Made by a program: the position numbers and the translations under genes. A stretch of DNA of 64,000 nucleotides from Torreya grandis (taxonomy: Eukaryota; Streptophyta; Pinopsida; Cupressales; Taxaceae): contig JARHVA010008366.1 in the NCBI GenBank assembly GCA_037957365.1, positions 35,001 through 99,000 on the forward strand. Reading direction: 5' to 3'. Shown in pieces: positions 28,336 to 41,908 of this stretch (its first letter is position 1; each line of letters opens with the position of its first letter). The notes under the pieces were generated by a model. The model searched no databases. It was not told where the DNA came from and saw nothing but the letters and a program-made list of their open reading frames with translations.

Positions 28336-30730
28336 AATCACTTACTCAATAAGAATTTACCAGTCACATATGTAATCAGTTATAATATGGATATAATGAT
28401 GTCTTAAATAGGCATGTCTCACCAAACAATGAGAGCACCAGTCCACACTCAAATGAAGGAGAGGAGGAAATCCTTGCCCTCCTCTAGTATGATGAATGGG
28501 ACATTCACTTGGTTCTTGATAGGTCACATTTCTAGGTGACTTGGTCAAGACCCTAAATAAACTTTCTATTGCAAATAATAGTTAGAGTCAAAAGAAAATC
28601 CAATAATGAAAACCCATTTTTGGGCATTATTGGTAGCTTCTAAGTAGGAAACCAACCTACTGACTACCTAGATTTGTAAAAAGGGCCTAACTATAAAACC
28701 ATATTTCTAGCTATTTAGGGGTAAAAATAAAGTAAATGAAAAAAGGAAAGTAAGAAAGGATGCAACAAGAGGGAAATCTCTCAAATCCCAACTTTTCACA
28801 TCAACACATGTTTTCTCTAGTTACTACGAGTATTTTTGTAGCTACTACAAGCACCTTCTACAAAATTAGGCATCAGTTTGAATCTTTATATGGGTATTGC
28901 TATAGCTATTTTAGGTACCCTCTCATGCCTATTCTCACCTTTATATAGAGAATACAAGATAGATCCTCTTATAACTCTCACTGATGCCTTGGCTATTAGC
29001 TTTTAGGCATTGCATGAAAGTCATCAAACAACCTTGTGGAAGAATGAAGGAGGATTGGGGTAGAAAATGTCATATCTATTGACTAAAATTACCCTTGAAT
29101 GCCAAACTATAGAGAAACAACAAAGCATATAACTTCCCTTTCTATGTGGAAGTGTTGTACACCAAAATTTATGCCTCCAAAGACACTCATAATTTATTTT
29201 CAATTCTAGTCATTTTATGAAGATCATTTCACTATGTTGACTAGTGAGATCTTAGATTTATATAACACATATGTTTTATGTTTTAAGACCCTACTGATTA
29301 CTACATCTAAGCCCACTAGGAACAAAACCTGTAGGGCATAAGCAACATCCAAACACCTATTAGTTGGTTCATATAGATGAAGGTCACTAGGCAGTAATGC
29401 CCTTACCTACCTTTTCAAGATATTCCAACCCATCTCTTGGATCACTTAGCTTTTCAATTCCCACCTTATGGTATGACAATAATTAGTTATCTTCCAATTC
29501 TTAGAACCTTGTTCTATGTAGACTATACTATATCACATACATGTGAGCTATAGGCATCATCAAAACCTAACCATCAGTGATCTCTTAATAACTTCACAAA
29601 GGGTCCAATTCACTCTAGTTCTAACTGCTAGCACAATAATTTCACTCATTAATCAATCACATGTAAATATTTTCATGTCAATATATGTGTGACTCCCTAA
29701 GTGTCACATCTGGAACACTATTATTAAAATCTACACCATATATTTCATCATTAAAACTATATTCATTATTATAATATAAAATGTATGGTATTAATAAATA
29801 ATATTTAATTATGACTTTAGTCATTCATTCAAAAAGTTTATCACATCACCTCTAAACTTGCACTTTTATTCCTCATAATGACCCATCTTATCCCATATTT
29901 CCTACTCATTCCACATGACTTGAGGACATGTAATAGCTCAAGTGGGGGGAGAACGCAATGGGCTAGAACCTTAAACACCATAGGAACCCTTGAGATGCCA
30001 TAATTTGTAACTTATAACCTCACATCTACCATTGTTGAGCCAAACCTTGCAACCTACAAACCCCGCATTTACCATTATAGAACAAACCTACTATAGGTAG
30101 ATTTTCAAAGGTAAAAAGAGTGTGTAATTGACTATTAGTTGAAGGGACTAATAGAGAAGTTAAAATGGGAGGGTTAGTCATGTGGACAAATCCCTTAGAC
30201 TATAGGCACTTATAAGGAGACCAAGCTAGTTGGAATGTCTTCCATAGAGCTAGTTGAACCACCTATTTTAACTGGTTACAACATTTTTAAGAGCCTCTTA
30301 CTAGGGAATTTATAGGTTATTTTGGTGGAAACTAAGTAATTATATGTGGCATCACATTTATAGTTATTGTGACCTTGGTGAGCCAAGCAACTGGGATACC
30401 AAGCATGGGGGGAAAATTTTAGAATAGACCCAATGGCCAAGAAGCTACCCAATAGTTTTGCCAGGTAAATTAAAGATTGGTACTAAATAAAGGAGGTTGG
30501 GAAAGACTTAGTATACCTATATAATGGAGAGAGATAACATCATATATTATTAGGTACATGACCTGTGAGGGAAGGTAATCCCTCATTTACACTCTCTAGT
30601 TCAAAATTTTAAATCATTTAAGACATAATAGAGTCATTAATATTCCCAATTTATTATTGAATATTTTGAAAATAATGTCCAAATAATATCATAAGGGCAT
30701 TGAAATAACCCTACCTCACCACTACCTAAT
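28336..30730 (+). other. Region between integrase and the extra ORF, with an internal G-rich tract like a polypurine tract
   Basis: Mostly stop-rich. Scattered coding-like fragments occur, for example a basic/polar stretch near 28975-29110, but nothing is recognised. At 29938-29952 the sequence TCAAGTGGGGGGAGA resembles the polypurine tract that normally directly precedes a 3' LTR, yet the 3' LTR is 3 kb further on. Around 30540-30700 there are AT-rich stretches without features. Confidence 0.5.
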
Positions 30731-32930
30731 ATGGCTCGTTTAAACGAGTAGCTTCTATCAGACCTAACCTCACTTAGGAGTAATTTTTGGCTTATAAAAT
30801 ATTACACCCTAGCAAGAAGAGGGAACTAATGAGAGGGATTCCCCTAAGGAGAAGCCCAAATAAACTATTTAGGAAGATGTTGAGGGCATTAGTGTTGTTG
30901 TTCAGCCTATAACCACTAAAGTTCCATCTGAGACTACTATGAGAAAGACAAAGAGGAGAAGACTAGTCTTATTCACTTCTAACATAGAGGAGGAAAGCCT
31001 AAAACAACATGTCCCTTCTCCCATTATTTCCTCACCTCAAATTTATTTCTCCACACTATCTCTTATTGGACAAAAAGAAATTCCCCTATCAATTGATGTA
31101 AAAAAAAAAAAAAAAGAAAAAAAAAATCCATCAGTCACCCCTTCTATAAGGAAAATGAAAACCAAGGGGAAGAAACCCATGTTGTCAAAAAGAAGGAAAC
31201 CTCCTCTTAGGATATATCAAAGGATGAAGAAACAAAATATGACTACAACCTCCTTAACCATAATTATCAGTGATGATGAAGAACCAAGAAAAGAGCGTAG
31301 TCTTAAGAAAACCACTGATGGATTTGAAATAGAGGAATGATCTACTGATGAAGGATCTGATAAGGTAGAGGAAGAAGAATGGTCACCTCTCCCATATATA
31401 TTAACTAATAAATAAATTTATCTCCTTGTAAACATTGGATACATAAAGGAGGAATTGAGAGAGGTAGAGAATCATGTAGGAGAAGAAGAATTGGTCAAAG
31501 AAGAGGTTATAAAAAAGGAAGATAACAAGAAATTTTTTCTCATGATCAAGAGTTCCAAACATTAGAATAAGCTATGTAGGAAATATACAAACTCAAAAAT
31601 GGGATAATAATTTTAAATGAAAATGAGGTATTGAAACACTTTTAAGAGTAATAGAGTTTTTATAACCTTTTAGGGACAAAGAGAAGATAGTGGAGGAGCT
31701 TGTAGCATCCTCATCCACCTTAGCCATAGAAGCCCCTGCAAATGAGTATGCTCTAGATTTGGTATCCTTACATCAGGGATTTCCTCCTCCATTTCCCATT
31801 ACACCAACACCTACTATAGAATAAGTTATTGATATGGATTTCTCAGTCACCACTATGGTAGAGACTAATGATCTTTTGATTTTTTTGAAGGAAAAATTTG
31901 GTAATAATGAATCCTACCATAAAGAATTGGTATAGATATTCAAGGGATATGTTGAATCAAAAGAAAAACATGATCAATTATAAGAAAAAATATATTTTTA
32001 TGAAATTATGATTATATATCTAGAAGAAAAGATTGGCAAATTACATGAAACTACTAAACTATTGAGGGACTACATACCACCTTCTAGGTTATACTGCCTT
32101 CTAGGGTATATGCCATATACTTGGAAGAAAAATGGTTGAAATTTAGGTATGATAGGATTTATAATGATCAATATTATATGGTCTATGACCCAATATATTT
32201 ATTTAATGAGTATAGACATGTTAATCCTAATCTTCAAGACCAACTAAGTGAATTTTAAATTCACCAATATGTTGTTCCCAATGATAAAAAATGGAATCAC
32301 AACATCTATTTGGGGTATGCCATATTAAATGCATTATATTCATATATTTTGAATGAAATTTAAAGAATAAAAAAAATGGAATAATATCAAGAAAAAGATA
32401 AAAAAATCCACCCTAATGATCAGGGGTGAATCCAAAGATTTAGATGTTGTAGTGGAAGAATGGATCACATTTATGAACATAAATGTTTCATAGGAATGGG
32501 TTATTAGAAAGTAGGTGAAAGTCCAAAACCACTATTTAAGTCTCATGGAAGAATATGGAAGGAAAATTTTTGTTACTTTCTCTCATAGATGATTAAAAAT
32601 CTCAAATTCCTTGAAAATAAAGGAACCGTACTCCCCTTAAAACCTTAGGGAGGCCATCCACAGAGTATAATTGTATATTGAACTTATCAAGAAGTGAAGA
32701 ATAAAATGGTTGGGATTGATGTTTTAACCTCCTATAGTCTGGTTCCCAATTCCTAACTGGGAAGGAAATGCTCTAGATGATAGAGAGGCAAAGAAGAAAA
32801 TATGGGAACACATTGATAATGCTAAAGGTTTTTACATCTTAGAATGGTCAAGCTGTCCTGGACCCCTAGACTTTAGAAAATTTTATGGTTTTAGAATGTA
32901 ACCAAGGCTTACTCGAGGTTGATCAAAAGG
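30731..32930 (+). pseudogene. Extra ORF downstream of integrase, unrecognised product, broken
   Basis: A decayed ORF of about 700 codons between integrase and the polypurine tract, the place where some Athila elements carry an env-like ORF. It may begin at ATG 30731 (MARLNE) or 30939. The open part 30939-31340 is strongly basic (MRKTKRRRLVLFTS; a run of Lys at 31100; KKPMLSKRRKPPLR), then acidic (IIISDDEEPRKERS, EGSDKVEEEEWSP). Later blocks look globular: KFRYDRIYNDQYYMVYDPIY (about 32140), YVVPNDKKWNHNIYLGYAI (32270), and near the end KKKIWEHIDNAKGFYILEWS (32800). No signal peptide or clear membrane segment is visible, so an envelope role is not supported. Nuclear-localisation-like basic runs are an inference only. 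Confidence 0.6.
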
Positions 32931-32932
32931 AT

Positions 32933-32944
32933 AAGTAGGGGGAG
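32933..32944 (+). other. Polypurine tract of the Athila element
   Basis: AAGTAGGGGGAG directly precedes the 3' LTR start TGATGAGG, the site of plus-strand priming. Confidence 0.82.
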
Positions 32945-33077
32945 TGATGAGGCCACCAATTTATTACTTTTATAGCCTCATTCATGTTTATTCTATGCCT
33001 TTTTCTATGTAAATCCCATAACTATATGTCACTATTGAAACTAAAAGAATGAAGTTATGATTTTGTATGTTCATTGA

Positions 33078-33109
<32 letters not shown>

Positions 33110-34251
33110 GTTATGAATTATTGATGCTTTTCCTTGATTAAATTATATTGGTGTGACTTTATCTAAAAAATATTTGAAGGGTCATGAAAGGCTATATGAT
33201 CTTGCTAAGACATAACTACTACAAGATTTCCATAGTAATTATATGCTTCACCTGTAGGTGACCTGCATCCACTATAAAATACCCACAACAACTGTAGGCT
33301 TCACCTATAGGTTGCCTATAGCCACTACAGAGTGCCTAAAGAAAATGAAGGTTTCACCTATAGGTTGCATATAGCTACTATAGAGTGCCTATAGCCACTA
33401 TACAAAATATATTCATTATTGAGGAGATCTTGTAGACACATCTAACTATCTTGGGGAACCAAATGGATGATTGGGAAGAATCATAGTTATTGTATGGATT
33501 CCCTACATGTAAGGAGACATTGTACATGCTACCAAATATGGGAAAGACAAGGATAATGAGAAAAGATGAAAGGAAATAAAATATAAAAACAATATGTCTT
33601 ATCTCTAACCCATTCATACCTAAAATAAGTAACTTTAGTTACTAACCACTTGAAGGTCGACTAGAGTAGTTTTTAAGTATTTGTATTTTTTCCTAGTTTC
33701 ATGTTTTTGGTTAAGAGTCAATATACTACATTCTGTATTTGAAGGCAGAACCTAGATTAGACTAGGAGTTAGATAATTTTGAGAAGGTACTACAAAAAGT
33801 TTCTAAACTATAACATTTTTATTCAAAATTGAGTAATGATAATGTTGAATTTGTAATAATTTTGTGAATTTTCTTAAAGAGGGATTAGAGCTCAGTTCTG
33901 AATGAGGAAGCCCCCCCTCAAAATGAGCTCCTATAAAGATCCTAAACCTCTTTAATTATTAGTGTGTTATTTAAGTTGATATTATTGTTAAGTTTGATTA
34001 TATAAGTGTGATGCATGTATGGTATATAAGTGTGGAATAGTTTTGTAATTCTATCACAATAGTTTCATAATATATTTGTATAGTAAATTTAGCATAAATT
34101 CATTTTACTAAAATTTGAAAATAAAATTAAATTCTAAATTAGTAATGCATATATAGTTCTGACACTCTTAAAAATATTACACACCCTAGGTTTATAATGT
34201 TTTTTTAGACTAGTGAATCTAATAATCACTGCATAATTAGTCTGCACAACA
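32945..34251 (+). repeat. 3' LTR of the Athila element
   Basis: It runs from TGATGAGGCC to GCACAACA, colinear with 20421-21945. It contains a short (TG)14 at 33078-33106, lacks the second TG array, and keeps three 53-bp repeats with starts at 33246, 33299 and 33352. Confidence 0.92.
33078..33106. repeat. (TG)14 microsatellite inside the 3' LTR
   Basis: A pure TG run of 29 bp at the site that holds (TG)56 in the 5' LTR. Confidence 0.95.
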
Positions 34252-34256
34252 TGCCC
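34252..34256 (+). repeat. Right 5-bp target-site duplication (TGCCC) of the Athila element
   Basis: Identical to 20416-20420 and directly adjacent to the LTR end. Confidence 0.85.
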
Positions 34257-34257
34257 T

Positions 34258-34650
34258 ATGGTTTTTTGCTAATTATAACTATGATATATATCCATTTAGA
34301 ATAATATAATAGTCTGATGAAGCTTGCTGCTAGAAATTTCTCCAATTTGGATTTTACTAAAAGGGTAATGTATGGATGAATCTTTAAAAATTTATACTTA
34401 ATTGGTTTGGCATCTAGATGAACAACAAGGAACTACCAAGTATGGGTCTAATTTTAGCATGTCTAAATATGTACATGAAAAAATATCTCTAAAATCCATC
34501 AAAATAGACATAATGTGATCATGTTCTACTTCAAAAAGTGAAGCTCCAAGATAAACAATTTTTGGGTAATTGTATATACCTAGGTTCACTTCCAGTGTGT
34601 TCTCTACAATAAGTGTGGATTCATATTCAAGAATATTAGGCAAGGTGTGA
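34258..34650 (-). pseudogene. Tat-type pol, upstream part: RT N-terminal region, cut by the Athila insertion
   Basis: Minus strand, open from 34643 to 34398: MSILMDFRDIFSCTYLDMLK and LDPYLVVPCCSS. This is the block at the RT start of Tat/Ogre elements (usually a D-x-F-A-W-x-x-D-M pattern). After a frameshift it continues with KSKLEKFLAASFIRLLYYS and reaches the Athila target site at 34256. The next residues of the same domain are found on the minus strand from 20415 leftwards, and the frame continues across the junction if one TGCCC copy is discounted. This shows that the two halves were one gene before the insertion. Confidence 0.85.
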
Positions 34651-35995
34651 TTCTGATCATCTTCTTATACCATATTTTCTTTATTTTTCTCTTAGAGCTC
34701 TAGATAATGTGATGAATCTAAATCTACCATCTTAGGTAATGGCCAAGTAACAAAAACCTTTAAAAATTCAAGAGTGAGATACTCAAATAGTTGTTATTGT
34801 TATAGAGATATGATTTTACTATTTATGGGGCTGGGACATGATCGACCTTCTACATCCTGAGGGGATGAACAAACTTTCCCACTTAAGAGTGCCTAAATCA
34901 AATTTTCACTTAAGGGCTTGTCTTTTTCTTTACTTTTTCCTTGATCAATATGTGCCTCAAAGAGGTTTTCACCTGAATATCTTTATTTTTTATCTTTATT
35001 ATGACCAAGATAGTTTGACTTCTCTCCAAAGTAGGTAGAAGGATCCAATGAAAAATCAAATCCTTGCTTGTGATCGCTAATGAGTAATCCATATTGTAGG
35101 CCTATATATTCTATAAATGATTCTTCATTCTAAAACTCATCAAGGCATATGAATAAATTTTATTGGTCCTAATTAATGAGTTTAGGATGGCAAAGTCATA
35201 GGTAAAAATTATTTTTTATTTTGGTAAGCAAAGATCCAATAGTGGAATGGGTTCTTGCTTCATGATGGGAAGCTCTAATGGGATAAATAGGTGTGATGGT
35301 CATGATAGCATTTTGGTCAAATAAATTAGAGTCAATGAGCTCATTGAAAAGGTTATAATGGGATGCTACATCATTGCTAGGAATCTCATCACCAATTTAT
35401 TTAGAAGAATCATTATCTAAAATCATGAGGTCACCCTCAGGTGGTATAAATTTAAAATCATAATTTAGATTAGGTACTCTAACTAATAAAGGTTTTAGGA
35501 TTCCTTGGGCTCATGGGCCAAGGCTAATTCCTGTATAATAAAGATGATCCATGATCTAATTAGGGATTGGATATTTTGGATTTTGAAATAAATAAACAAT
35601 GCCTTTAGAATATAACTAGTCTCCTTTTGTGAAAGCATCTTGATCCTTCTTTGGTGAAGTAGTAGGTGCAAAACCATAGGTGGTTTCTTCTATTCTTTCT
35701 TTAGTTATCAGATCAAGGTGGGTCTATTTGGGTTATTGTATGGTTTGGGTTTACCAAATGTTTCAACATGGAAGGCATCATTTATATGGTATATGTAAAT
35801 TCCAACATCTTAAATAATAACTTATTTTTTAATAGTTATAGGGAATCCATCAGCTAAAGTGGATGCAAGGTCACTAGGGTTGATATAATTGGATGGAGGT
35901 GGATGTGAAACTATATCCTTGTTATTGTTTTTAATAAATTTAGAACCTGGAAAATATTTATAATTATTATACTTAGCTTTAAGATGTTTGTAGTA
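34651..35995 (-). other. Decayed Tat-type pol linker between protease and RT
   Basis: It lies between the recognisable protease end and the RT start. Translation on the minus strand is stop-rich, without motifs that can be named. The frame at 35495-35677 has no family resemblance. Confidence 0.45.
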
Positions 35996-35999
35996 CTAA

Positions 36000-36450
36000 T
36001 AATCTTGTTGATCGATGGGAATAGTAACCTTGATCCCATCATGGGAAAACTTAAGACGCTGGTGTAAGGTGAATGGAATTACCTATACTTCATGGATATA
36101 ATGATGACCAAGAAGTATGTTGTAATTCAATTCAATGTCCATAACATGAAGCAATGTGTGCTATAAAATAAACACAAAAATGATTGGTAACCAAATAGTG
36201 CTAGAAGACTCCCTCTTGGCATTGTTTTAAGCCTTTATTATGATTATTTCTTGCTAGATGTATTTCATAGTTAGCTCAATTTATATACTAGTTTGAGGGA
36301 ATCTATGTTAATTCCCAAACCATTATTTACAATAACTCACTTGATCTTATGTTTTTTAATAATTACCTCAATATACAATGGGTTATTATGACTCGAGCCT
36401 ACGGTGGACATGTATTATTGATCAAAGGTGAGTTGATGAAATGAAGACAA
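36000..36450 (-). pseudogene. Tat-type aspartic protease, broken and missing its catalytic Asp
   Basis: Minus strand. The active-site loop near 36335-36306 reads VIVNNGLGINID; the usual form has Asp where the first Asn of the pair stands, and Ser where Leu stands, so it cannot be active. The downstream family block ELNYNILLGHHYIHE lies at 36135-36093, followed by a LHQRLKFSHDGIKVTIP stretch typical of Tat-group protease ends. Confidence 0.75.
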
Positions 36451-36799
36451 GTGTCTAACTAGTGTTTAGAACTATTTAGGATTTATATATTTGGGAATAG
36501 TTGTTTTTTTTAACAATCTATTTAGAATAACTATATGGACTTCAGATGTATGCAAAAGATCCAAAATAGAAATCTACATAGAATTTTTATTAGTTGGTCC
36601 AATAGACTATAAAGTTTCTCAACATTGGGATGAGATGGCTTGGCCTTAGCTAGCATAGTATTAGGATTTGCAACTAAAGGCACAATGTTCACATTGGTTT
36701 TTATGTAAGAAGAGGCCAAATGGACCTAGAGAGTAACTCATGAGCATCTAGTTATGACTGCATAACCTAAAGGTGGCAAGGAGCTAATATAATTAGAAG

Positions 36800-39350
36800 A
36801 TGAATGTGAAGGGCCTTGAATGGTGACTTATGAGCATCTAGTTGCATTTTTACAATTTTGAGTCAATGAGGAGCCATTGTAATTAGAATAATGATGTTTT
36901 CTATAAATACTAACCTATGCAAATAGAATCACAACAAAATTTTGCAAACTTGATACGGTATTACTAGAGGGAGAGGGTGTTGGCCTATAATAATGGGTCC
37001 CGTAATATGAGGAATATGAGATGGTTCAAGGGATTTGATAGTAATAGTGGAAATTTGGGTTGAAAAATTGCATCCCATGGTTTTGTTATAGTCATAAAGC
37101 ATGTTATTATAACTTAATTTGTTATCATGGACATTATGATCCTAATTATCATTTTGACATTGATTTTGGTTTTGATTCTACCACTGATTTTGTCCATGGT
37201 TCTATTGATTATTCCTTGGTGGTGGTCAATTATGTTGAGGAAATGGATTTTGGTAGATTCTCATATTTGATTAGTGCCTTATGGGGCTAATTTTATCTTG
37301 ACTTCACCACTCTCAATTAAATATTTAATTATATGATGCAAGGATGCATTGATATGCACCATCTCAAGTAACACAATGAAAATTACACCATTCATTCTCC
37401 TTAAAAAATCTAGTTTTGGTTGATCTTGAGGAAATGGCCTTGATACTAGCCATGCAATCAAGTTAGCTACTAAAAGCTTTTAGAATACTTTTTCAACTAG
37501 TTTTCCCAATTTTTTGAATACTTTATATTTACTATGGAATGTCCTCCATAGATGTTGTCTTTATAAATTAGGTGGTGGATTAGGTGGATCTAATTATTCA
37601 TTTTGGGTCAGTAGGGCTTACACTATTTGTACATGTCTTATTTTAGTCACACTATTTCCAACCATGTTTGTGTTCTTGTTAAAACTCTTTGGTTTCTCTT
37701 GCACAATTATTTGACTAGAAGATGGGGTTTGATTTGATGTTTGACCTTACACAAAAATATTGACAAGGCCTTTTGCAATAAGAGCCTTCTCAATTTATAC
37801 ACCCTTGGCTATGATCTTTTTAAAAGTGTGTTTTCAAGCAAGCCATAGATTGTGTACCACCTCAGGGTGTAAGTTTTATGAAAATACATCCACAAAATAT
37901 TTATAAGGAAAATTATGTTGAAAGTAACCAGTTAATGCTCTCCATCTCTATAGATATGTAACAAAGCTTTCTCCATCACATTGTTTCGATTTGCACAAAT
38001 CAATAATGGTTAATTAATGTTCAATGTTGTATGAGAAATGGTTAAAAAACCTTTCAAATAAGTTTTTAAAATTCACAATTGATCCCTTGGGTAACTTGAA
38101 TATTCAATCTAAAGCTTGTCCCACTAAACTTCATGAAAACAATCGAAGTAAGAACACACTACTATAAGCTACTTCTTGGCATAATACAAAAATGCTTGGA
38201 TATGTTCACATGGGTCACCTTTTCCTTTGTATTTATCAAATTTGGGTACCTCAAAATTAGGTGGAAAGGGAACTTGAATAATAGATAAATCAAATGGATA
38301 TGGACATATCTCATCAAATTTGTACTTTTTGATCTTGTTTTCCATCTCCAAACATGACATAATGTATTTCATAAATTTCTACTCTTCCATGTTTGGTGAA
38401 TTTATGGGTGGAACATAATTCTATCAGGGTGGAATGTACCACTATTATTGTTTTTGGTGTGGTATGTTCCACTTTTATTTCTTTTAGGGTGGTATGTGCC
38501 CCTATTATTACATGGATTTGGTAGGGATGTACATCCTCAACTTGGTTTTGGTTCACTCCTTGAGTCAAGTAGATAAGTAGTTTATTCTTAGGAATCTATT
38601 GCCTCAAATTAACCATGTTTTATTGATTTTGTGGAGTTCTTTGTCTATTCACCATTCTACATGTTGGTTGAGATGAATTAGTCAAATTATTTTGTACAAT
38701 TTATTGAATACATACTGAATGTTTGGGTCTTTGATTTTGAAAAGGAACAATAGGTTCGTGTGTTTCATGTCTAGTGGAGTGTTTTGTATACCCTCTTAGG
38801 ATTTGGGTTTTTTTATTGTGACATCTTGATCTATAATTGTCATGTTCTCAGATAGATTTTGTGTTGTTTCAACCAAATTTCCCTATTCCTTTAAAGCATC
38901 ATTATGGATACACATAACTACTAAAGAGTCTATAAAATCTATGATAAGCTGGTTTACATATCACCAACTTATCTTTTTGATCTTGTTGATAAGGTGTTGA
39001 TCATTTGTTTTAGATTTTATAAGTATTTCTTTACCCTTGATAGAAGAAGGCATGTTTGTTTTCACAATGTTTGAGAAAAAATGTTATTGATTTTGTTCTC
39101 CTTCTCTATCTAAGGTGTGTAATTATTCCATGGGAAAATATGAGGGTAATATAGCACCAAATTATATCCACCATAGAATGGATTCATCTTTGTCCTTTTG
39201 GGGTTGATATTCTACATAATCTTCCTTGGATCCTACTATTATTGGAATGTGATTAAAGACCACTAAATTAGCTTTACCATAATAATAACGCTCTTCCTCA
39301 TAGTTATGGCCATAAGGGAACCCACTACAAGTGTATCTTTTAGTCATATC
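36800..39350 (-). pseudogene. gag: Tat-type gag, broken
   Basis: Minus strand. A possible N-terminal segment lies at 39347-39162 (MTKRYTCSGFPYGHNYEEER). The retrotransposon-gag core at about 38330-37800 has CPYPFDLSIIQVPFPPNFEV and PKFDKYKGKGDPCEHIQAFL, then frameshifted remains of the helical capsid blocks (GINCEF*KLI, TLINHY*FVQ). The segment 37461-37279 keeps an open frame (MIAWLVSRPFPQDQPKLDF). A short repeated stretch (GGTGGAATGTACCACTATT-like units, 38425-38500) encodes a repeated Gly-Thr-Tyr/Phe-His motif on the minus strand. Stops and frameshifts throughout. The basis for the family is the KYxGxGDPxEHI pattern. Confidence 0.75.
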
Positions 39351-41886
39351 TAAAAATATTTCTCTCTACATTTGACTAGATTTGAAAATGTTTTTCAGAC
39401 ATTTGAATAAGGTATGTATTTTATTTTTTTCTAAACAAGATGTCTAGGTACAAAGAGACTATAATAGGGAGGGTGGAATAGTACCACACATAATTAGAAT
39501 AATGATGTTCATGAAATTACTTAACTTTGGGTAAAGTTTGAGTCATATGAATTGGAAGAGGGTATGAAAACTTGAAAATACTAGAGTGTAGCTAGTACAC
39601 TAAAACATAGAATTTTGAGACACCTAAATACTATAAAAACTAGTTCAAATTCAATGAGTTTCTACTAGGAAATTAGTAGAAAGTTCTTTGAATTGGGAAT
39701 GGGATAATATTAACCAAGAAAATAATGATGTGGAAACATGAATGAATTCCTAAGAGCTAAATGGGTAGTATAACACTAACACATGGTAATAGGAATGGTA
39801 GTATAAAATATGTTCTAGAACTTGGAGTGTGAATGATACACTTTATTACCCAAGTTCATAATGGTGAGATAGATGATGAGTCTAGAAATGGCCTTGAATT
39901 GAAATGGGAAATTGAACCCAAGTTCCCTTAAGTTAAGCATACATGGTGAACCCATTTAAAACATCAACCTTATGAACTTAGAAAGTTCAATTTTGAATTT
40001 GAACTATCAATGAGGGACTTTAAGATAGTTTTCAAATTGGGTTAAACTCAAATGGGTAGCATAACTATGCCAATTAGATGATATGAAATTATTTTTAAGA
40101 TGACAAATTTGAACAAGGTAAAGATTGATTTTCACTTGGGGAGCGTAATGCTTCCTTGTTCAATAAATTGATGGACAATGTGTTTTGGTTTATGAGTTTA
40201 TTTACAAGAAAGTTTTGACTCCAATCAAGGACCAAGTAATATAAGACCAAAAGATAAATGTAATTGAGATGACAATGTTTTCTTTGCATTGTTGAATTCC
40301 ATCTATATATGTATATTTGAAATGAAATTAGGTGTTCTTCTAATATAAAAGTGTATTTTACACCCCCTTCTTACAAGTGACAATACAATGACATGGACCT
40401 TTGGGTACACCCTACATTTATAATACTCCATGACATGTGGGGCTTTCTAAAACTTACAAGTTACAACCATATAAATGGTACCAAGTGTGGATAACATAAG
40501 GGATGTAACACATAAATTGGATATACATCAAACATCTTGTTGTGAAAAGGTATTTTCCTTTTCACAACCACTTCATCTATCATTTGCTCAGTGTAGTGTG
40601 ATGTCCTAAATAGCCATTTATTCTAGGCCTATATTCCACTAATAGATATGGTTTAACCACTCAAACCACTATCCCAATGGGATGATCTTGATTTGTATAC
40701 CCCCCATGGAGAGGGGTTGAAGAAAATGCTGGGAGATGAAGCCCTGGGTCAAAACATCCCTATAAAACTCATGGGAGGTAATGACATCCCCCTCACAAGC
40801 CAAATTACATGAAATAAAATATAAGTAAATAGACTTTAGGGTTGTTTTTATATCACCCAAACCATATGAGTTTTGGGGAGAGCCTAGACAACTTATTTTT
40901 CATGCCTTGGATAATGACACAATTGTAATCAAAAGGTAGTTTTTATCACCTAAGTTCCTTATAAGAGATGGGGGAGAGCATACACGCACAATTATTTTTG
41001 CTCAAACAATATAACAAAGAAAAACAAGTGATAGATGATTTATACAAAAAAAAAAACTCTTTATAAAAATTATGAATTTAAAGTGAGTCTAGTTTTAAGC
41101 ACCTAATTGAAGTATTTGGTGATGTTCTTTAGTCCTTTAGCCTTAGTTTGCAAAAAAAATTTAAAAATAATCACAAAACATTCAAAATAAACATGAAATT
41201 TTTATTTTAAACACTAAAGGGAAGGTTTTTAAATATTTTTAAAACACCAAAACATATTTTAAAAGACTTAGTTATGATAAAATTATCACTTCTCCATGTA
41301 GGCCCTGCATAAAACTTTAGATAGTCTTGTTTAGTTTTGAAGCATTTTTTCTTTTGAAACAAACAACCTTGGATTTGTTACTCTAGGTTCTATGATTTTT
41401 TTGAAAACATAGAGATTGATTCCAGTCACTATTGATTGGTGTTAATTCCTAAAAGACCATTACTAGTTGTAATATAACCATGGTGAGTTGAATTGATTGA
41501 TAATGGTAACTTGTGAACCCAAAGGCATGAAATGTTTTTGGCAAATAAGCCTATTATGATAAAATATCAAAAAGATAAGCTTATAGATCAATATTATGTT
41601 CAGACCAGAGACTTATAAAACTCAAATTATTAGAAAAAAACTTTAATAAATATCTAAAATTTAAAATTTTAGCCATATTTTCCCCTACAACCCAACCGAT
41701 TGTGGTTAGACCTAATCTACACTAGTCACCCATAACTGATGTTGGTCAATGTGTGACTTGTGTGTGCATAAAAAATGTTATAATCATGGGAAAATGAGCA
41801 TATAAATTTTTGTTAAAGGAATTTTTAATGACTATAATGGCAATGTAAAATTACCATAATGTTTTCCTTTCTTGAATGGATGCTAT
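39351..41886 (-). other. 5' untranslated leader of the Tat-type element
   Basis: It lies between the gag start and the primer-binding site. No frame with recognisable content was found, and no sign of the extra 5' ORF that many Ogre elements carry, although decay could hide it. Confidence 0.5.
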
Positions 41887-41905
41887 GGTCCCATCAGGCA
41901 TGCCA
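41887..41905 (-). other. Primer-binding site of the Tat-type element
   Basis: On the minus strand, three bases after the LTR end, the sequence is TGGCATGCCTGATGGGACC. It starts with TGG, as every site complementary to a tRNA CCA end must. The tRNA could not be named with confidence from this decayed copy. Confidence 0.65.
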
Positions 41906-41908
41906 AAA

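Noticed and set aside
30731..32930. Calling the extra ORF of the Athila element an envelope gene.
   Set aside because: No signal peptide, furin-like site or membrane anchor could be seen; only the position fits.
41887..41905. Naming the primer tRNA of the Tat element.
   Set aside because: The site is decayed and several tRNAs would need a similar number of changes.
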